Source of the DNA: Cunninghamia lanceolata
Lineage: Eukaryota > Streptophyta > Pinopsida > Cupressales > Cupressaceae
Assembly: GCA_027924645.1 (NCBI GenBank)
Contig: BSBN01000242.1
Span: forward strand, 4,526,001 to 4,590,000
Length of the DNA: 64,000 bases
Direction: 5' to 3'
Shown here: positions 43,408 to 54,420 of the stretch, piece after piece
Position numbering within the stretch: the first letter of the stretch is position 1
Layout of the letters: each line of letters starts with the position of its first letter
The notes under the pieces: model-generated
What the model saw: only the letters and a program-made list of their open reading frames with translations
The model's database searches: none
Told to the model about the DNA's origin: nothing
Translations under genes and position numbers: made by a program

Positions 43408-46400
43408 TTACATATACTTTAGTATATCTGCAAAAGTATTCTTCAATTGTACAACTTCTGTTGCCCAGCTTAGCTTCATCCTGTCCAAAATTGAGATGTG
43501 ACCACTCAACATGAATGCAAAAGTTTCTGCCCTCTTCAGATCTGTCGGATCATTGGTCCGGGTGGTGGTTTGAGCATCATTTAAGGCTTCATGCATGGCC
43601 TCTAACTTAGGGATAATTATCCTTCTAAGTTCACTCAACCTACTTATTCTATTTTTCTTCTCCTTCTCAAGCTTCTGAATTTCATTCAAGACTGCAATAG
43701 TCTAACATTCTTGATTTATTATGGAAGTGGTAAGAGGATCAAAATTTCGAGATAGTCTTGTTAGTTTATCCTCCCGTTCTTTCACTTTCTTCTCAATCTC
43801 CACTGTTACTTTGGACCATGATAAACAAACTTTATATACTTTCCCGCCATCTTTAAGAGCATTTTCTAAGCTCTTTATCCCTATATCCATATTTCTCCTA
43901 TCATTGGTTATTAGTCCTTGTACTTCAGAGAATCTCTTTTCCAAAAACTCCTTCCGGACTTTATCTTTTGCTGATTTTTCTAAGGAATCAAAATGTGTGC
44001 CAACACTATTTACTAGAGATTTGAGATTACCAGATGAAGAGGCTGAGGGATCCTTCTGAAAAGATGGCATGATTTTCTCCAAAACACTGGATGTAGATTC
44101 TATGAGCTTGCAGTCTTCCATGTGAGACTTCAGAAGTTTTTCTTTTGCCTTTGCTGAAGTAAAGGATGCTAGCTTCATGGTTTGAACCGGGGAGAGGGAG
44201 TCAAAATTGAATGGTCCTTGAAGAAGTTCCAGTTCATCAAATTCCATCATCTCCTTGGTTAAGAAATCTTCGACTGCTTCTACTGTGTCTCTTGCCGGTG
44301 ACAGGGTTTTGTCCTCTTTTGTAGCCTTACCACTATCATATGTGGTCTTTTCTGTTAGAGTTTTCTCTTCTTCTACAACCTTACTACTGTCATATTCTTT
44401 TTCCTTCTCCTCTGCTTCTTGACTGATCTTCTCTTCTACTCTTTCTTCTTCTTTAGATCTAGAATCTGTAGGAAAAATCAGAGGAGAGATGTTTGCTTAT
44501 TCATGGACCTCCTCTTCTGGAGCAGAGGATTCTAAGTCCTTATGTTTATCTTCACCCGTCTCCTTTACCTCTTCTGCTACAGCCTCAGTAGATTCTTCTT
44601 TGTCATCCATGGCAGAGGTTTCATCACCTAAGTCCTCTATGATAGGAATATTGAATCTTTTATAGGCATTCCTGAGGATCTCTTTAGTTTCTTTTGCCAC
44701 TTTATCAGTTTCTCCAAGCATAAGCTGATTCATTCTAGCTTTGCTCCGGAACTCATCCTTGCAATCTTTGAAGACCATGTTCATTTGCTTTGGAGTGAGT
44801 GAAGGAAAGAGATGAATGGCTATTTGTTCCCGGATCTCAAGATCCTTTGCCCTAGCATTATTCTTTCTTATCTCTAATTCCTTCTCTAGGCTTTTGGGAA
44901 TGAGAGATATGATTTCAATAAAAGCCTTATTATATATGTTCAAGTACTTAACTGTGGCTTCCTCCAAGATCTTTCTATCTGCATCATTATATGCATCATA
45001 GAATTTTGTTATTGGTTGCAGGTTCCCATCCATAGTAACTACTTTAACTACATCATCTAAGAACAGAGTGGGCCTTTCAACAAATTCTTCTGTTACTTCT
45101 TCAGTAGAGGGTTCACCGGATGTTTTCCTTTTCTTCTTTATTTTCTTTAATTCCTCATCTGATTCTGTCTCTTCATCATCCTTCTGACTAATGTAAGACC
45201 TTGTGGCCTTTGTTTTAGTTCTTTTCTCTGCTTTACTGGATGATTTTTCTTTTGGTTTAGATGCCTTTGAGCTTTTAGTAGTTGTAGGTGCAGAGGTCTT
45301 AGAGGATCTAGTCCGAGAGGGGACTTCCACCGGAGCACCTTCTTTCTCTGGTTTTTCTTTTTCTGCCTTTTCCATCTTCTCTCTATTTGCATCAAGTGCC
45401 TCCTTTGAAATTCCATGCCTCTTGGCAAGATCTTCTACTTCCCTCCTTACTTTCCTCTTGATTTCAGGCTGTCTAAGTTCTACATGAACTTTTACACTCA
45501 ACTCTTGGTAGGTTCCAAACCTTTCAGCCTTAGGGTCTTTGGGCTGGCTCAGCAGATGTTGGATATGTAGTTCTACAATTTTCTCATCTACTTCATACCC
45601 CATTGGCATGATCCAGAGTATCCTTGGCTCCACTGCCTCCATTAGGTATTGATCAGTGTCTACCATGAAACACACTGTATCTTTGTACTTCTCAACCAAT
45701 GATTTGAGAATTCTTTCTCTAGTTTGCATCATATTTTGAAAGTTCTTGAAGTAACCCCATAGAGTTGTATTTCTTGCCTTAGCATCCCCAAGCCCATGCA
45801 AGTAGTCTCTGATTTGAATGGCAACAGGTCTATCATTTTGCTATACCCAACTACCAGATCCAGGCAGCTCATTCATAAAGTAGAAAAACAAACATAGTAT
45901 TAGCCCTCCAAACTTGGAAAAATTCTTCTTGTCCTTCTTGATCTTTTGAAGGTTTTCCAATAGTTGACTTAGAAGAAGTTCACAAAGATCATAGTCTACA
46001 TTCTCTTTTAACATCTAATAGGCAGTGTAAATTACAGTTCTAGGTACTAAATTTTCCCTGCTGGAGTGATATATCTTATAACCAATTATCATGGAGGCAA
46101 ACTTAACATCCGGATCTGTGATGTCTTCTATTGTCATTGCTCTCTTGTCAAATTTTGATCTGGTAGCCTCACTCATAGTTTGGTTTTTGACAGATTTGAG
46201 AACAGGTAATCCTTCGGATGAGTGCAAACCGGTTACTACCCTAATTGCATCCTTGGTGATCTTAAATGGTCTATTCAACCATAAGAAGTTATCATGCAAT
46301 CTACTCAACACATACTGGACCCATTCATCTTCTTCAAAATAGGGGAAATGAATGCATTGACCAAAATGTTTATCCCAGATGCCCTTATACTATGGTTTGA

Positions 46401-46629
46401 GTTCAAAAGCATCATCTATTAATTGTTTGTGATAGATATCCCTTAATTTGGATTCCTCAAATTCTTCAATGTTCGCATGAATGTAAACCCTAACATCTTC
46501 TACCTGCAAAATACCATGTAGAATGCTGGAAAATGCACCTGAGGGATCCACTTCTAGAGATTTGTATGGATGCTTCTTAAATTTAGGGCGTGGCCTAAAA
46601 GAAATCTTCACAACATTCAGAGTAGCCAT
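43408..46629 (-). pseudogene. Z ORF2, decayed homologue of the W ORF2
   Basis: Starts at MAT (46629-46627), like W. Open runs 46659-46390, 46311-46015, 45801-44497, 44250-43702 and 43689-43408 correspond in order to W ORF2, including the FLWL...VTGL segment (near 46230-46290), the hydrophobic segment near 45900 and the Lys/Arg-rich middle. Stops near 46389, 46015, 45840, 44495 and 43702 interrupt it. The charged middle is longer than in W by some 25 codons. Because Z and W inserted independently, the similarity shows that ORF2 is an element gene and not a chance frame. Confidence 0.88.
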
Positions 46630-47271
46630 TTCCAAGAAGATTTGCAGAAAGATATTCAAGAGTGGAAAATACCTTTTGCGCTTTTAGGTTTCAGGGAATG
46701 AGCTGAATCAAATTGCTGGAAGAAGTGACTTCTGCGATTTATCTTCAAGAGGCTTGAGACAATTCATTTGCAGAGCTCCTTTTCTCCTTTTCTTGAGTGC
46801 AAATGTACAAATGATGAATACAAGAACCCTTTTATCTCTCCACAAACCCTAATTTCATTTGCAATAAATGCATGTCTTAAGTTATTTCAGTTGCTCTGTT
46901 CTCCTTGTCCTGAGAGATTTTTTCGGATCACTAAGATGCACTTAAAGTTACTCTCGGTGGATATTAGCAATCTATCTACCTTTTACAATCATTCCATTCA
47001 GTCTCAGATCAAGATACCTCAAATTTGAATCATGCCGGATCTAACTGTGAAAATCCTATTTTTACTAAATGACTATTTAACTGGATCAAACTTAGAAGAT
47101 TATCCTGTTCAAAACTTCTTGCAAATCTTTCATCTCTATACCAAAGCTTATTTAGATGTTCCTTTGTGAACCCTTTAATCCACAACTTTCCTTGTGCCAA
47201 TTTTGGCACCAATTAACTGGCTGGGGGAAAAAGTTTTTCCTTGTGTCTCCCCCTAAGCTAGAGCTCACTTT

Positions 47272-48453
47272 TTAATTTCTGGAAGGAATATCAGCACCAG
47301 ATTCTAGTGTGGATCCATCCCCTACATTCTCTGTACTTCTCTTCACCCAAATCTTGTTCATCTCACTTTTAACTTCATCCGCATTCACTTTTCCTTTTCC
47401 TTTGTCTTGATTCTGATTATGATGCACTGGACCCCTTTTGTCCTAATTCTTGCTTCTAGAGAATTTGGCAATATGACCAGATCTATTGCAATTGTGGCAA
47501 ACAACATTTCTTTGCATATTTGAATGATATCCTCTTGATCTGCATTGATTAGCCATATGTCCCATTCTATTGCATGCAAAGCATCTACCATTGAATAAAT
47601 TATTCATTTGCATATTTCTGCATTCATGAGATTTGTGACCATACCTTTTGCAGTTGAAACACTGTCCGGAGAAGGATGTATTAGTCTGATTTATTCTCTT
47701 TCTACACTGATTAGCTTTATGACCAAAGTTATTGCAGTTGTGGCAGTATCCATTGAAGAATGGATATCTTTGAGCATTAGGTTGCCTTACCGGAGGTCTT
47801 CTAGGCCTGTTCCTTGGATTTCTTGATCCAAAATTCTTCTGACTGGATCCAGAGCTTTCACCTTTCTCATATCCCAAGCCATGCTTGTCATCTACCCTCT
47901 TTTGGCTTTGAAGAAGAACTTCAAGTTGAGAAGAGCTTATCTTGAATTTTTCTTTGTATTCATTTGTTGTTTGAAGATCCTTTTTAAGAGTGTCTATTTG
48001 ATCCTCAAGTTTTTCTTCATTATCTCTAGCATCTTCAAGATTAGATTCCAGATGCCTGATTATTCTATCCATTTTGTGGTAGTCTTCTGATTTCTCTTTG
48101 AGAGATTGTCTTAGATCATCTTTAGTTTTTATTTTCTCTTCAATTTCTTGAGTGAATTTTATAACTCTTGATTCCATTTCATGTCTTACCATAATGATCT
48201 CTTTTGATAACTTTTCACATAACTTGGTTTTCTCTTTTAGGTCTTTATTTGTATCATTGGCTTCACCTTGACTTGCCAATTGCTGAAGTAGATCCTTTCT
48301 CTTTTTCATAGAGATACTCAGTTTCCCTTTTAGTTCATTTCTGAAATCATCAGCTTGTTTGAGTCTTTCCTTCAATTCATTTACTTCAGAGTTAGATTGC
48401 TCAAGATCATCTAGGGTAGTCTGAAGTTGTTCCCTCATACCATACACATCCAT
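47272..48453 (-). pseudogene. Z ORF1, coiled-coil/zinc-knuckle protein with one stop
   Basis: Same length class as W ORF1 (394 codons) and open except for TAG near 47443, in place of a likely CAG. Knuckles 1 to 3 are complete (for example CFNCKRYGHKSHEC), and knuckle 4 lacks its last Cys. The N-terminal heptad pattern is conserved with many substitutions. Confidence 0.88.
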
Positions 48454-48504
48454 TTGAATTCCCAGATCTTCCTCAAGCTATTAGACTCTGTTTGGAGGTA
48501 CTTG

Positions 48505-48516
48505 GCTCTGATACCA
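48505..48516 (-). promoter_or_regulatory. Z primer-binding site
   Basis: The plus strand reads GCTCTGATACCA, two bases left of the LTR, so the minus strand has TGGTATCAGAGC. Confidence 0.88.
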
Positions 48517-48518
48517 AT

Positions 48519-49611
48519 TGTTGATAACTAAGAGGGGGGTGAATCAGTTATCTTAATTAATTTAACTTTTTGTTCTTCTTTAGCAACTAGTACAGTATCA
48601 AAACACATAAGCTTAAATGAACATGAAAGCAGAAATAAACTCAGTACACATGACACAATATTTTTAACGTGGAAACCCTGTTAAGGGAGAAAACCATGGG
48701 GTGATTAACCCAAGAATGTATTCTCTGTTAGAAGAATAGAAATACAAAATGACACTTGCCAATTAGGGCTCATTGCCCGAGCACACTGCTCACTGCCTAC
48801 AAGAGACTCACTGTCTACAAGTTATAAAGAGTGTAACAAGATACTTGAACTGATGAGAAGCATCCACATATGCTGGAGTTTAGTTCTGGTTAGGCTCAGT
48901 ATATTGATCTACTGCACTTCATTCTTCCTCTTCTTTTGTGCTGCTGTCCTTTCACATACTGGACCTGCCTTATTCCTTTTATACTGCTCTTCTGCTTTTA
49001 TTCGCACACCACACCACACAACACTAAATTTTATACCAAAATCAATCTGGTATATATATCCGCACCAAGGATTTCATCCACTTTCTAGTCGGCATCCAGA
49101 ATAGTCAATATTTATCCAAACTCTGATCTGTCGGCTGAATCCTTACTTATCAAGTGATGCATATCAAGGAGATGCTTATAGAAGTCATCTAACATGTTGA
49201 CCAATCATGGATGATACCTTAAGAACCTTGATTACCATCAATATCTCATCTGGAATAATTCTGATGCTCTATCAGTCAGTTCTTCCTCTGTCTACTCTGC
49301 CAAACTGGACCCCAATACTTAGATGCTCATATCTCTTCACTCTTTCATCACCAGAGGCTCAATCCCTAGAATCTATCAGTCAAGGTATTCCTCTTGACTT
49401 CCCCAAATCTGTACTTTACAAAGATACTTCCTCTAGGAGATCCAGACCTGACTATCAGACCTTGCCACATGCTCTGTTCTTGCTTACTGGACCACAACAC
49501 TCTTCAATCTGACTTCTGGTATAGGCACACCATGTCCTGTGGATGTGTGGGATGAACTTTGTTGCCATCATTGACAACAATCATGAAGCCATAATGTGTC
49601 TCTTGCCAACA
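48519..49611 (-). repeat. Z 5' LTR (right copy)
   Basis: 1093 bases. It differs from the left copy by a short deletion near 48785 and by many changes at CG sites, consistent with a moderately old insertion. Confidence 0.93.
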
Positions 49612-49616
49612 ACACT

Positions 49617-50653
49617 AAGATTTTGACATGGAAAACTTAGTTAAGGGAAAAACCACAGGGTGATTAACCCAAGATTGTATTCTCTATTAGAAGAATAGAA
49701 AGAACAATATGGCATATGCCAATTAGGGCTCACTGCTCGAGCACACTGCTCACAAGAGGCTCACTGCCTACAAGAGACACACTGTCTACAAAGAAATAAG
49801 TATCACCTACTTGAACTGGAAAGTAGCATCTTCACCATGCTTGAATCAGTTCCATTAAGCTCAATACTTCTGCTCTACCTTTCACTCTCTTCCTTGCTAC
49901 CACACTCTCATCCCATAAGACACCCTTTGAAATGACTTTACAATCCCTTATTTATACAAGGCATCGACTTAGGAACAATCATCTAAGTCAGCAAACATCT
50001 ACAAGAACATCTGCAAGATGTGTAATACATCCGATCGGCTAGTCTTAGGAAGAACACCATCATCCAGAGGTTATTCTTCAATTGCAAGCTTCAACTTCAA
50101 TGCGGATCACCAAAATGAACTAGACACAATCCAAAGACCACCACAAGCTTTCCTGAATCATCAAGAACATCCACACTTCATCTACTTACTGGAATCCTTC
50201 TCTCCTTCATTTGGAACTTCAAGAACACAATCTGTCATCACTATCACAAAGGAATAGATTCTTCTGAACCTTCAAATCATGAACCAATCGAGTTGACACT
50301 TCACAAAGATGTCCTCAACACCCCCTCAAATCTATAGAATGGAATAATGTATTTCTGGATCTCATCGGACCTATTTGTATCACTCTGTCACCTCTGAACA
50401 CCTGCCGGAACCGGTTTCACTTGTGTAGCCATAACTTCTTCAGATCTTCATGCGGACCTTTGAAAACTTTACTGGATCATCTCAAGACACATATCTACAA
50501 ACCCTTTGAACCACATCCTCTGATCTAGATCTTAGCTGGGATCTTCACTTCACTATCTCCATTGATCCTCTCTGCTCATCCAATTCTTCTCATCAATGCA
50601 ACATGAGTATGTTGACATCAATGACAACACCGGTTAGACCCATACTTGCAACA
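49617..50653 (-). repeat. Y 5' LTR, second part (right of Z)
   Basis: Resumes with AAGATTTTGACATGG, matching the left Y LTR after GAGACAC. It ends TTGCAACA followed by TCTTG. Confidence 0.92.
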
Positions 50654-50658
50654 TCTTG

Positions 50659-52338
50659 TTTGTTGATTTTTGACACTATGGCGAAAAGTTATGGCTTCCA
50701 AAAAAAATTGCCTATTAGGGCTAGAAGGGGGCCAAAGGTGGCCCTTTGATGTCACTGCTAATGCAGTGCTGATGACAGCAGTCATTGGTATATTCTCTCT
50801 GGTCACCAAAATATTCTATGTAGAGAAAAAAATGCCACCTTGCCTACAAAACTGCTAATCAGAAGATAAAACCACTATTTCAGGCAAAAACTGCCAATGA
50901 GTAGGTCAAAACCGCCTTGACAGGCGTATACATAGTGAAACTGCCTTTTGTATGGAAAAACCATAGGTTTAGAGAGAAAAACCCCTTGATGGAAAAAACC
51001 ACCTTATTTGATTAGAAAACTACTGGATGAAATCAGTTGTTATGGTCAAAACCGTTGTATGAGAAAGGAAAAACTACCTAGTCTAATGTCAAAACTGCTT
51101 CCCATATTGCGGAAAACCATTTACTGGCATTGTAGATGGTTTGTTGGGTGGTTTCTACAGCAGTTGACAACTATTTAGAATGGGCAGTGGTTTTGTTGAA
51201 GATCGCCATATATTTGGAATTATTTTATAAACTGCAGAAAAGTTTGACTGTCGGTTGGTGAGATCATATGGTGTGAGGTTTGTCCGGTCTGGGGGTGGTG
51301 TTTGAATGCCGCCAAGATTTGATGGAGCCCACCGAGTATTAAGGATTCAAGGAAGATATCAATAGGAACCACCAACCAGTTTAGAAAATTACCCAGCGTT
51401 TTGGATAGTGGGAGTGGCTGAAATCAAAGGTGCCCACCGGTGGTCACCTTAACCTATGGTTGGTGGTCGAAGTAACAGTCACGACCAGATTTGTTTATGC
51501 CGGGGTCGTTGTCAATTTCTGAAGACCGGTCAAGACCGCCGGTAAGCCTATGACCATGGAGGATTGGTGATCCATAGTGCATGGAGGAGAATGGGGGCCC
51601 ATACCATGTGGCACCCCACTACTCGATATGTTCTCTGCAACTGTTAGTACATTTCCTACACACGCAGGTACCCTACGTAGGTAGGGTACAACAGATATTC
51701 GCAGAAAATAAATTTTTAACCAGCGAACATTAATAAAACAGAAAAAAAATTTCCTTTACCCATTGGACGAAAACGTTGACACTCTGATGATGCCTATGTA
51801 CCACAAAGAGAATATTCCACCTACAATAATGACAGAATATTTTGTAGAATCTGTCCGTACGACGAGGCAGGGGCAAAGTTTTTTTGCATTTTTATGCAAC
51901 TGCTCCAATTTTGATGATTTTATAGTTGATCTATAGGTTTTGACGCCTTCCAGACGCAATGGTAGGGCCTGATTTTGTCCAAACTGCTCCAAAATTGTAG
52001 ATGCCTCCAAGTTTAGGTACCCATTGTCCATATTGAGAACCTCATAGATTTGATATACGGTGTCTGATTTGGAACGAAACAAAAGCCGATCTCAACTATC
52101 TCAGACCTCCTGAACACAATTGTGTGCTCAGATTTGTAGCAACATGCTCTGAAATGAACCTGCAATACAATGCATAAAGATGATACCCTCACAAATTAGG
52201 CTTTTCCATCAAGCCTTTCTGATTCTCCAAGTCATCATTCGATGCAAGAGAAGAGCATACTCGACTATCAAGATCCACCATGAATTTGCATTCAATCTCT
52301 CAACAATTTGGCTAACAAGAAGAGATTCCACCTAGAGT
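50659..52338 (-). other. X leader, part next to the primer site
   Basis: About 1.7 kb without a recognised gene. 50860-51125 holds a dense array of AAAAC(C/T)(G/A)CC-like words. A GGTACCCTACGTAGGTAGGG palindrome lies at 51668-51687. A minus-strand frame of 108 codons at 51756-52082 has no family I know. Together with 35791-36182 the leader is over 2 kb, long for a copia element. Confidence 0.45.
50860..51125 (-). repeat. Degenerate AAAACYRCC word array in the X leader
   Basis: About thirteen occurrences of AAAACTGC, AAAACCGCC, AAAACCACC and similar, spaced 15-35 bases, in one orientation. On the element's sense strand they read GGCGGTTTT or GGCAGTTTT. This is more regular than base composition would give. 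Confidence 0.5.
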
Positions 52339-52350
52339 GCTTTGATACCA
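52339..52350 (-). promoter_or_regulatory. X primer-binding site
   Basis: The minus strand reads TGGTATCAAAGC directly after the LTR end TCTTACA, one mismatch from the common Met-tRNA complement. Confidence 0.8.
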
Positions 52351-52794
52351 TGTAAGAGTTGGCTAGATAGGAGCCACCCAGGATCTAGGACTTCATGAAA
52401 TCACAAGAGAGACAATATGAAAGAATAATAATGTATTCTATCAATGAATGCAAAATTGTGTATATTACAATGCTTGAAGAGCCTTGCTTATAAAGACAAG
52501 GTGAGAGCTAGAAAGGTGGAGTGAAAGGTGGAGTGAAAAGTGGAGTGAAAAGTGGAGAGCTACAACATGTGACAATTAGAGGATACCAACTAATTACACA
52601 TGTCGAGGATAAGACACCTCACTTCAACTATCAACAACTCAACACACAACTAGACTCCTAGAAAACTCACTAAGTCAACTTAACATGTGTGAATTATGTA
52701 AGAGGATATCATTTAACTAATAAATAGTTAAATAATATTGAATTATCCTCACACAAGGGAACTAAATAGCAAATATCCCTATTCACACTAACAA
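52351..52794 (-). repeat. X 5' LTR, complete
   Basis: 444 bases. The minus strand starts TGTTAGTGTGAATAGGG and ends CCAACTCTTACA. It contains four 12-base tandem units GAAA(G/A)GTGGAG(T/A) at 52511-52558. Confidence 0.85.
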
Positions 52795-52838
52795 TTTCTG
52801 GCATGGGAGCCAAATCCAAGCTCTGACCGTGGGAGATT

Positions 52839-53165
52839 GTTAGTGTGAATAGGGATATTTGCTATCTAGTTCCCTTTTGTGAGGATAATTTAATATTATT
52901 TAACTATTTATTAGTTAAATAATATCCTCTTACATAATTCACACATGTTAAGTTGACTAGATAGCAAAGACATGTTGTTTACAGGTTTTGGATCCTCTTT
53001 GGTCTTCTTCTAGCATTCACCATTTGTGCAAGAGCTTTTCAAGCATTGTAATATACACAATTTTGCATTCATTGATAGAATACATTATTATTCTTTCATA
53101 TTGTCTCTCTTGTGCTTTCATGAAGTCCTAGATCTTGGATGGCTCCTATCTAGCCAACTCTTACA
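52839..53165 (+). repeat. Plus-oriented chimeric LTR at the right end of X
   Basis: Starts TGTTAGTGTGAATAGGG and ends CCAACTCTTACA, the same ends as the X LTR but in opposite orientation. It is preceded by a purine stretch (GTGGGAGAT) like a polypurine tract. Its middle (about 52965-53040) is not LTR sequence but the reverse complement of X interior 20009-20075. It is followed by the duplication AACAA. The 44 bases between the two opposed LTRs (52795-52838) have no known match. Confidence 0.8.
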
Positions 53166-53185
53166 AACAATGGAGTTTTCCTACA

Positions 53186-54420
53186 TACACAGAAATAGGT
53201 GGGCAGATTGGATGCATATATAAATGAATTTCAATAGATTACTGTCATGGTCCCAGAGATGCCAGAAAGTAGAGTTGTTATGCTTTTTGTTGAGGGATTG
53301 AGTGATAGGATGCGTGTCTTGGTGAAAGTACACAAGCCCAAGACTTTAGATGAGGCTATTGAGCTTGCTATGGACTTGGACACCACTCCTGCACCAACTT
53401 AATTTTAGAAGAATACTTTCAAAGGTGGGAGTTCAAATGAAAAAAAATATCAATTAGCCAAAGTCTAATCCTTCTAATGCAATCAACAATGAGAGAAATG
53501 AATTGAGAAGAAAAAAATTGTGTTTCTCATGCAAGCAACTATGTGAACCTGGTCATAGATGCCTTGGAAAAGGCAAGGTACACCTTATAGAGGCGGTTTC
53601 AGATGAGGAAAATGATGAGCATGAGGAGACAGGTTCACATAGTGATGCTGATCCTATAGAGTAGCAACTTCAATTGGAGCTTGAGGCCCATGATACAGGT
53701 GGTTCAGGGGGTGTTACTGTTGCCTCTATCTTAGGTATTACTAGGTATCATTCTTTCTTCTTGAGAGGGGTACTTAAGGGGCAACGGGTCACTTGTTTAG
53801 TTGATAGTGGTGCCACACACAACTTCATTGATGAGAAGTTGGTGAAGAGGCACAACATACAAGCTGAGGACTTTCCAAGATTTTTAGTGACTGTTGCTGA
53901 TAGTTATACTTTGGATTACAAACAAAAGATTTCTTAGATTGACATACAGATGGGTGATTATACTCTGACAGATGACTTCTACATGGTGAATCTTGTGGGT
54001 ATTAATGTGGTGTTAGGGATGCAGTGGCTACATTCTCTTGGATGCTATATACAAGACACACAAAAGATGGAGATTGAGTTTATACATGATGGGAGGAGGA
54101 TAGTTTTGAGAGCTCTTTCAGATGGTGGGCCTAAGACCATTTCAACTAGATGGATGGAGACATTGTTTCACCATGATGATGTGGCATGGGCAGTAGAGGT
54201 GATTATCTCTCCCAAATCTTCTCCTGATGGTCCTCATTATGATGTGGATATCCAGTCAGTGTTGGATAAGCATAGAAGAGTGTTTGGTGACATCCCTCTA
54301 GGTAGACCCCTAGATAGGGGTTTTGAGCATGTGATAGAGTTAGAGGAGGGCACCAAGCCCATTAATATTCTTGCATACTGATACCCTAGGCACTTCAAAG
54401 AGGAGATTGAGAGGACCATT
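53186..54420 (+). pseudogene. Chromovirus gag tail and protease
   Basis: Gag-like segment MVPEMPESRVVMLFVEGLSD starts near 53225. The zinc knuckle region reads CFSCK..CEPGHRC near 53520, with GKGKVHLIE right after it. Protease motif CLVDSGATHNF is near 53800. The 5' part of gag is missing, cut by composite X. Stops occur at 53935-53937 (TAG) and 54379-54381 (TGA), among others. Confidence 0.88.

Larger units (their letters stand above)
42063..49611 (-). mobile_element. Element Z: older single copy of the W family
   Basis: LTRs 42063-43169 and 48519-49611, duplication ACACT at 42058-42062 and 49612-49616. Same architecture as one W unit in minus orientation: primer site, ORF1, ORF2, polypurine array. 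It is more decayed than W, with several stops in ORF2 and one in ORF1. It lies within the Y 5' LTR and so is younger than Y. It is a second independent insertion of the family, which shows that the family was mobile and not just a local duplication. Confidence 0.94.
36183..50653 (-). mobile_element. Element Y: Ty1/copia retrotransposon, interrupted by Z
   Basis: LTRs at 36183-37388 (1206 bases) and 41893-42062 plus 49617-50653 (1207 bases in total), with the duplication TCTTG at 36178-36182 and 50654-50658. The interior runs, on the minus strand, from primer site (41879-41890) through gag, protease, integrase, reverse transcriptase and RNase H to a polypurine tract (37389-37400). The order integrase before reverse transcriptase defines the copia superfamily. 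Length without Z is about 6.9 kb. LTR blocks, leader, primer site and polypurine array resemble W and Z. Confidence 0.93.
19485..53165 (-). mobile_element. Composite X: copia-like element with inverted end, hosting W, Y and Z
   Basis: The unit is bounded by AACAA at 19480-19484 and 53166-53170. Inside lies a minus-strand element: partial 3' LTR 19509-19711, polypurine tract, a short interior with copia Gag and protease, primer site 52339-52350 and 5' LTR 52351-52794. Outside that element, but inside the duplication, are plus-oriented LTR ends: 24 bases at 19485-19508 and a 327-bp LTR at 52839-53165. The element therefore shows LTRs in both orientations. Integrase, reverse transcriptase and RNase H are missing. 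W is inserted at 20665 and Y at 36183. How the inverted arrangement arose is not known. Confidence 0.75.
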
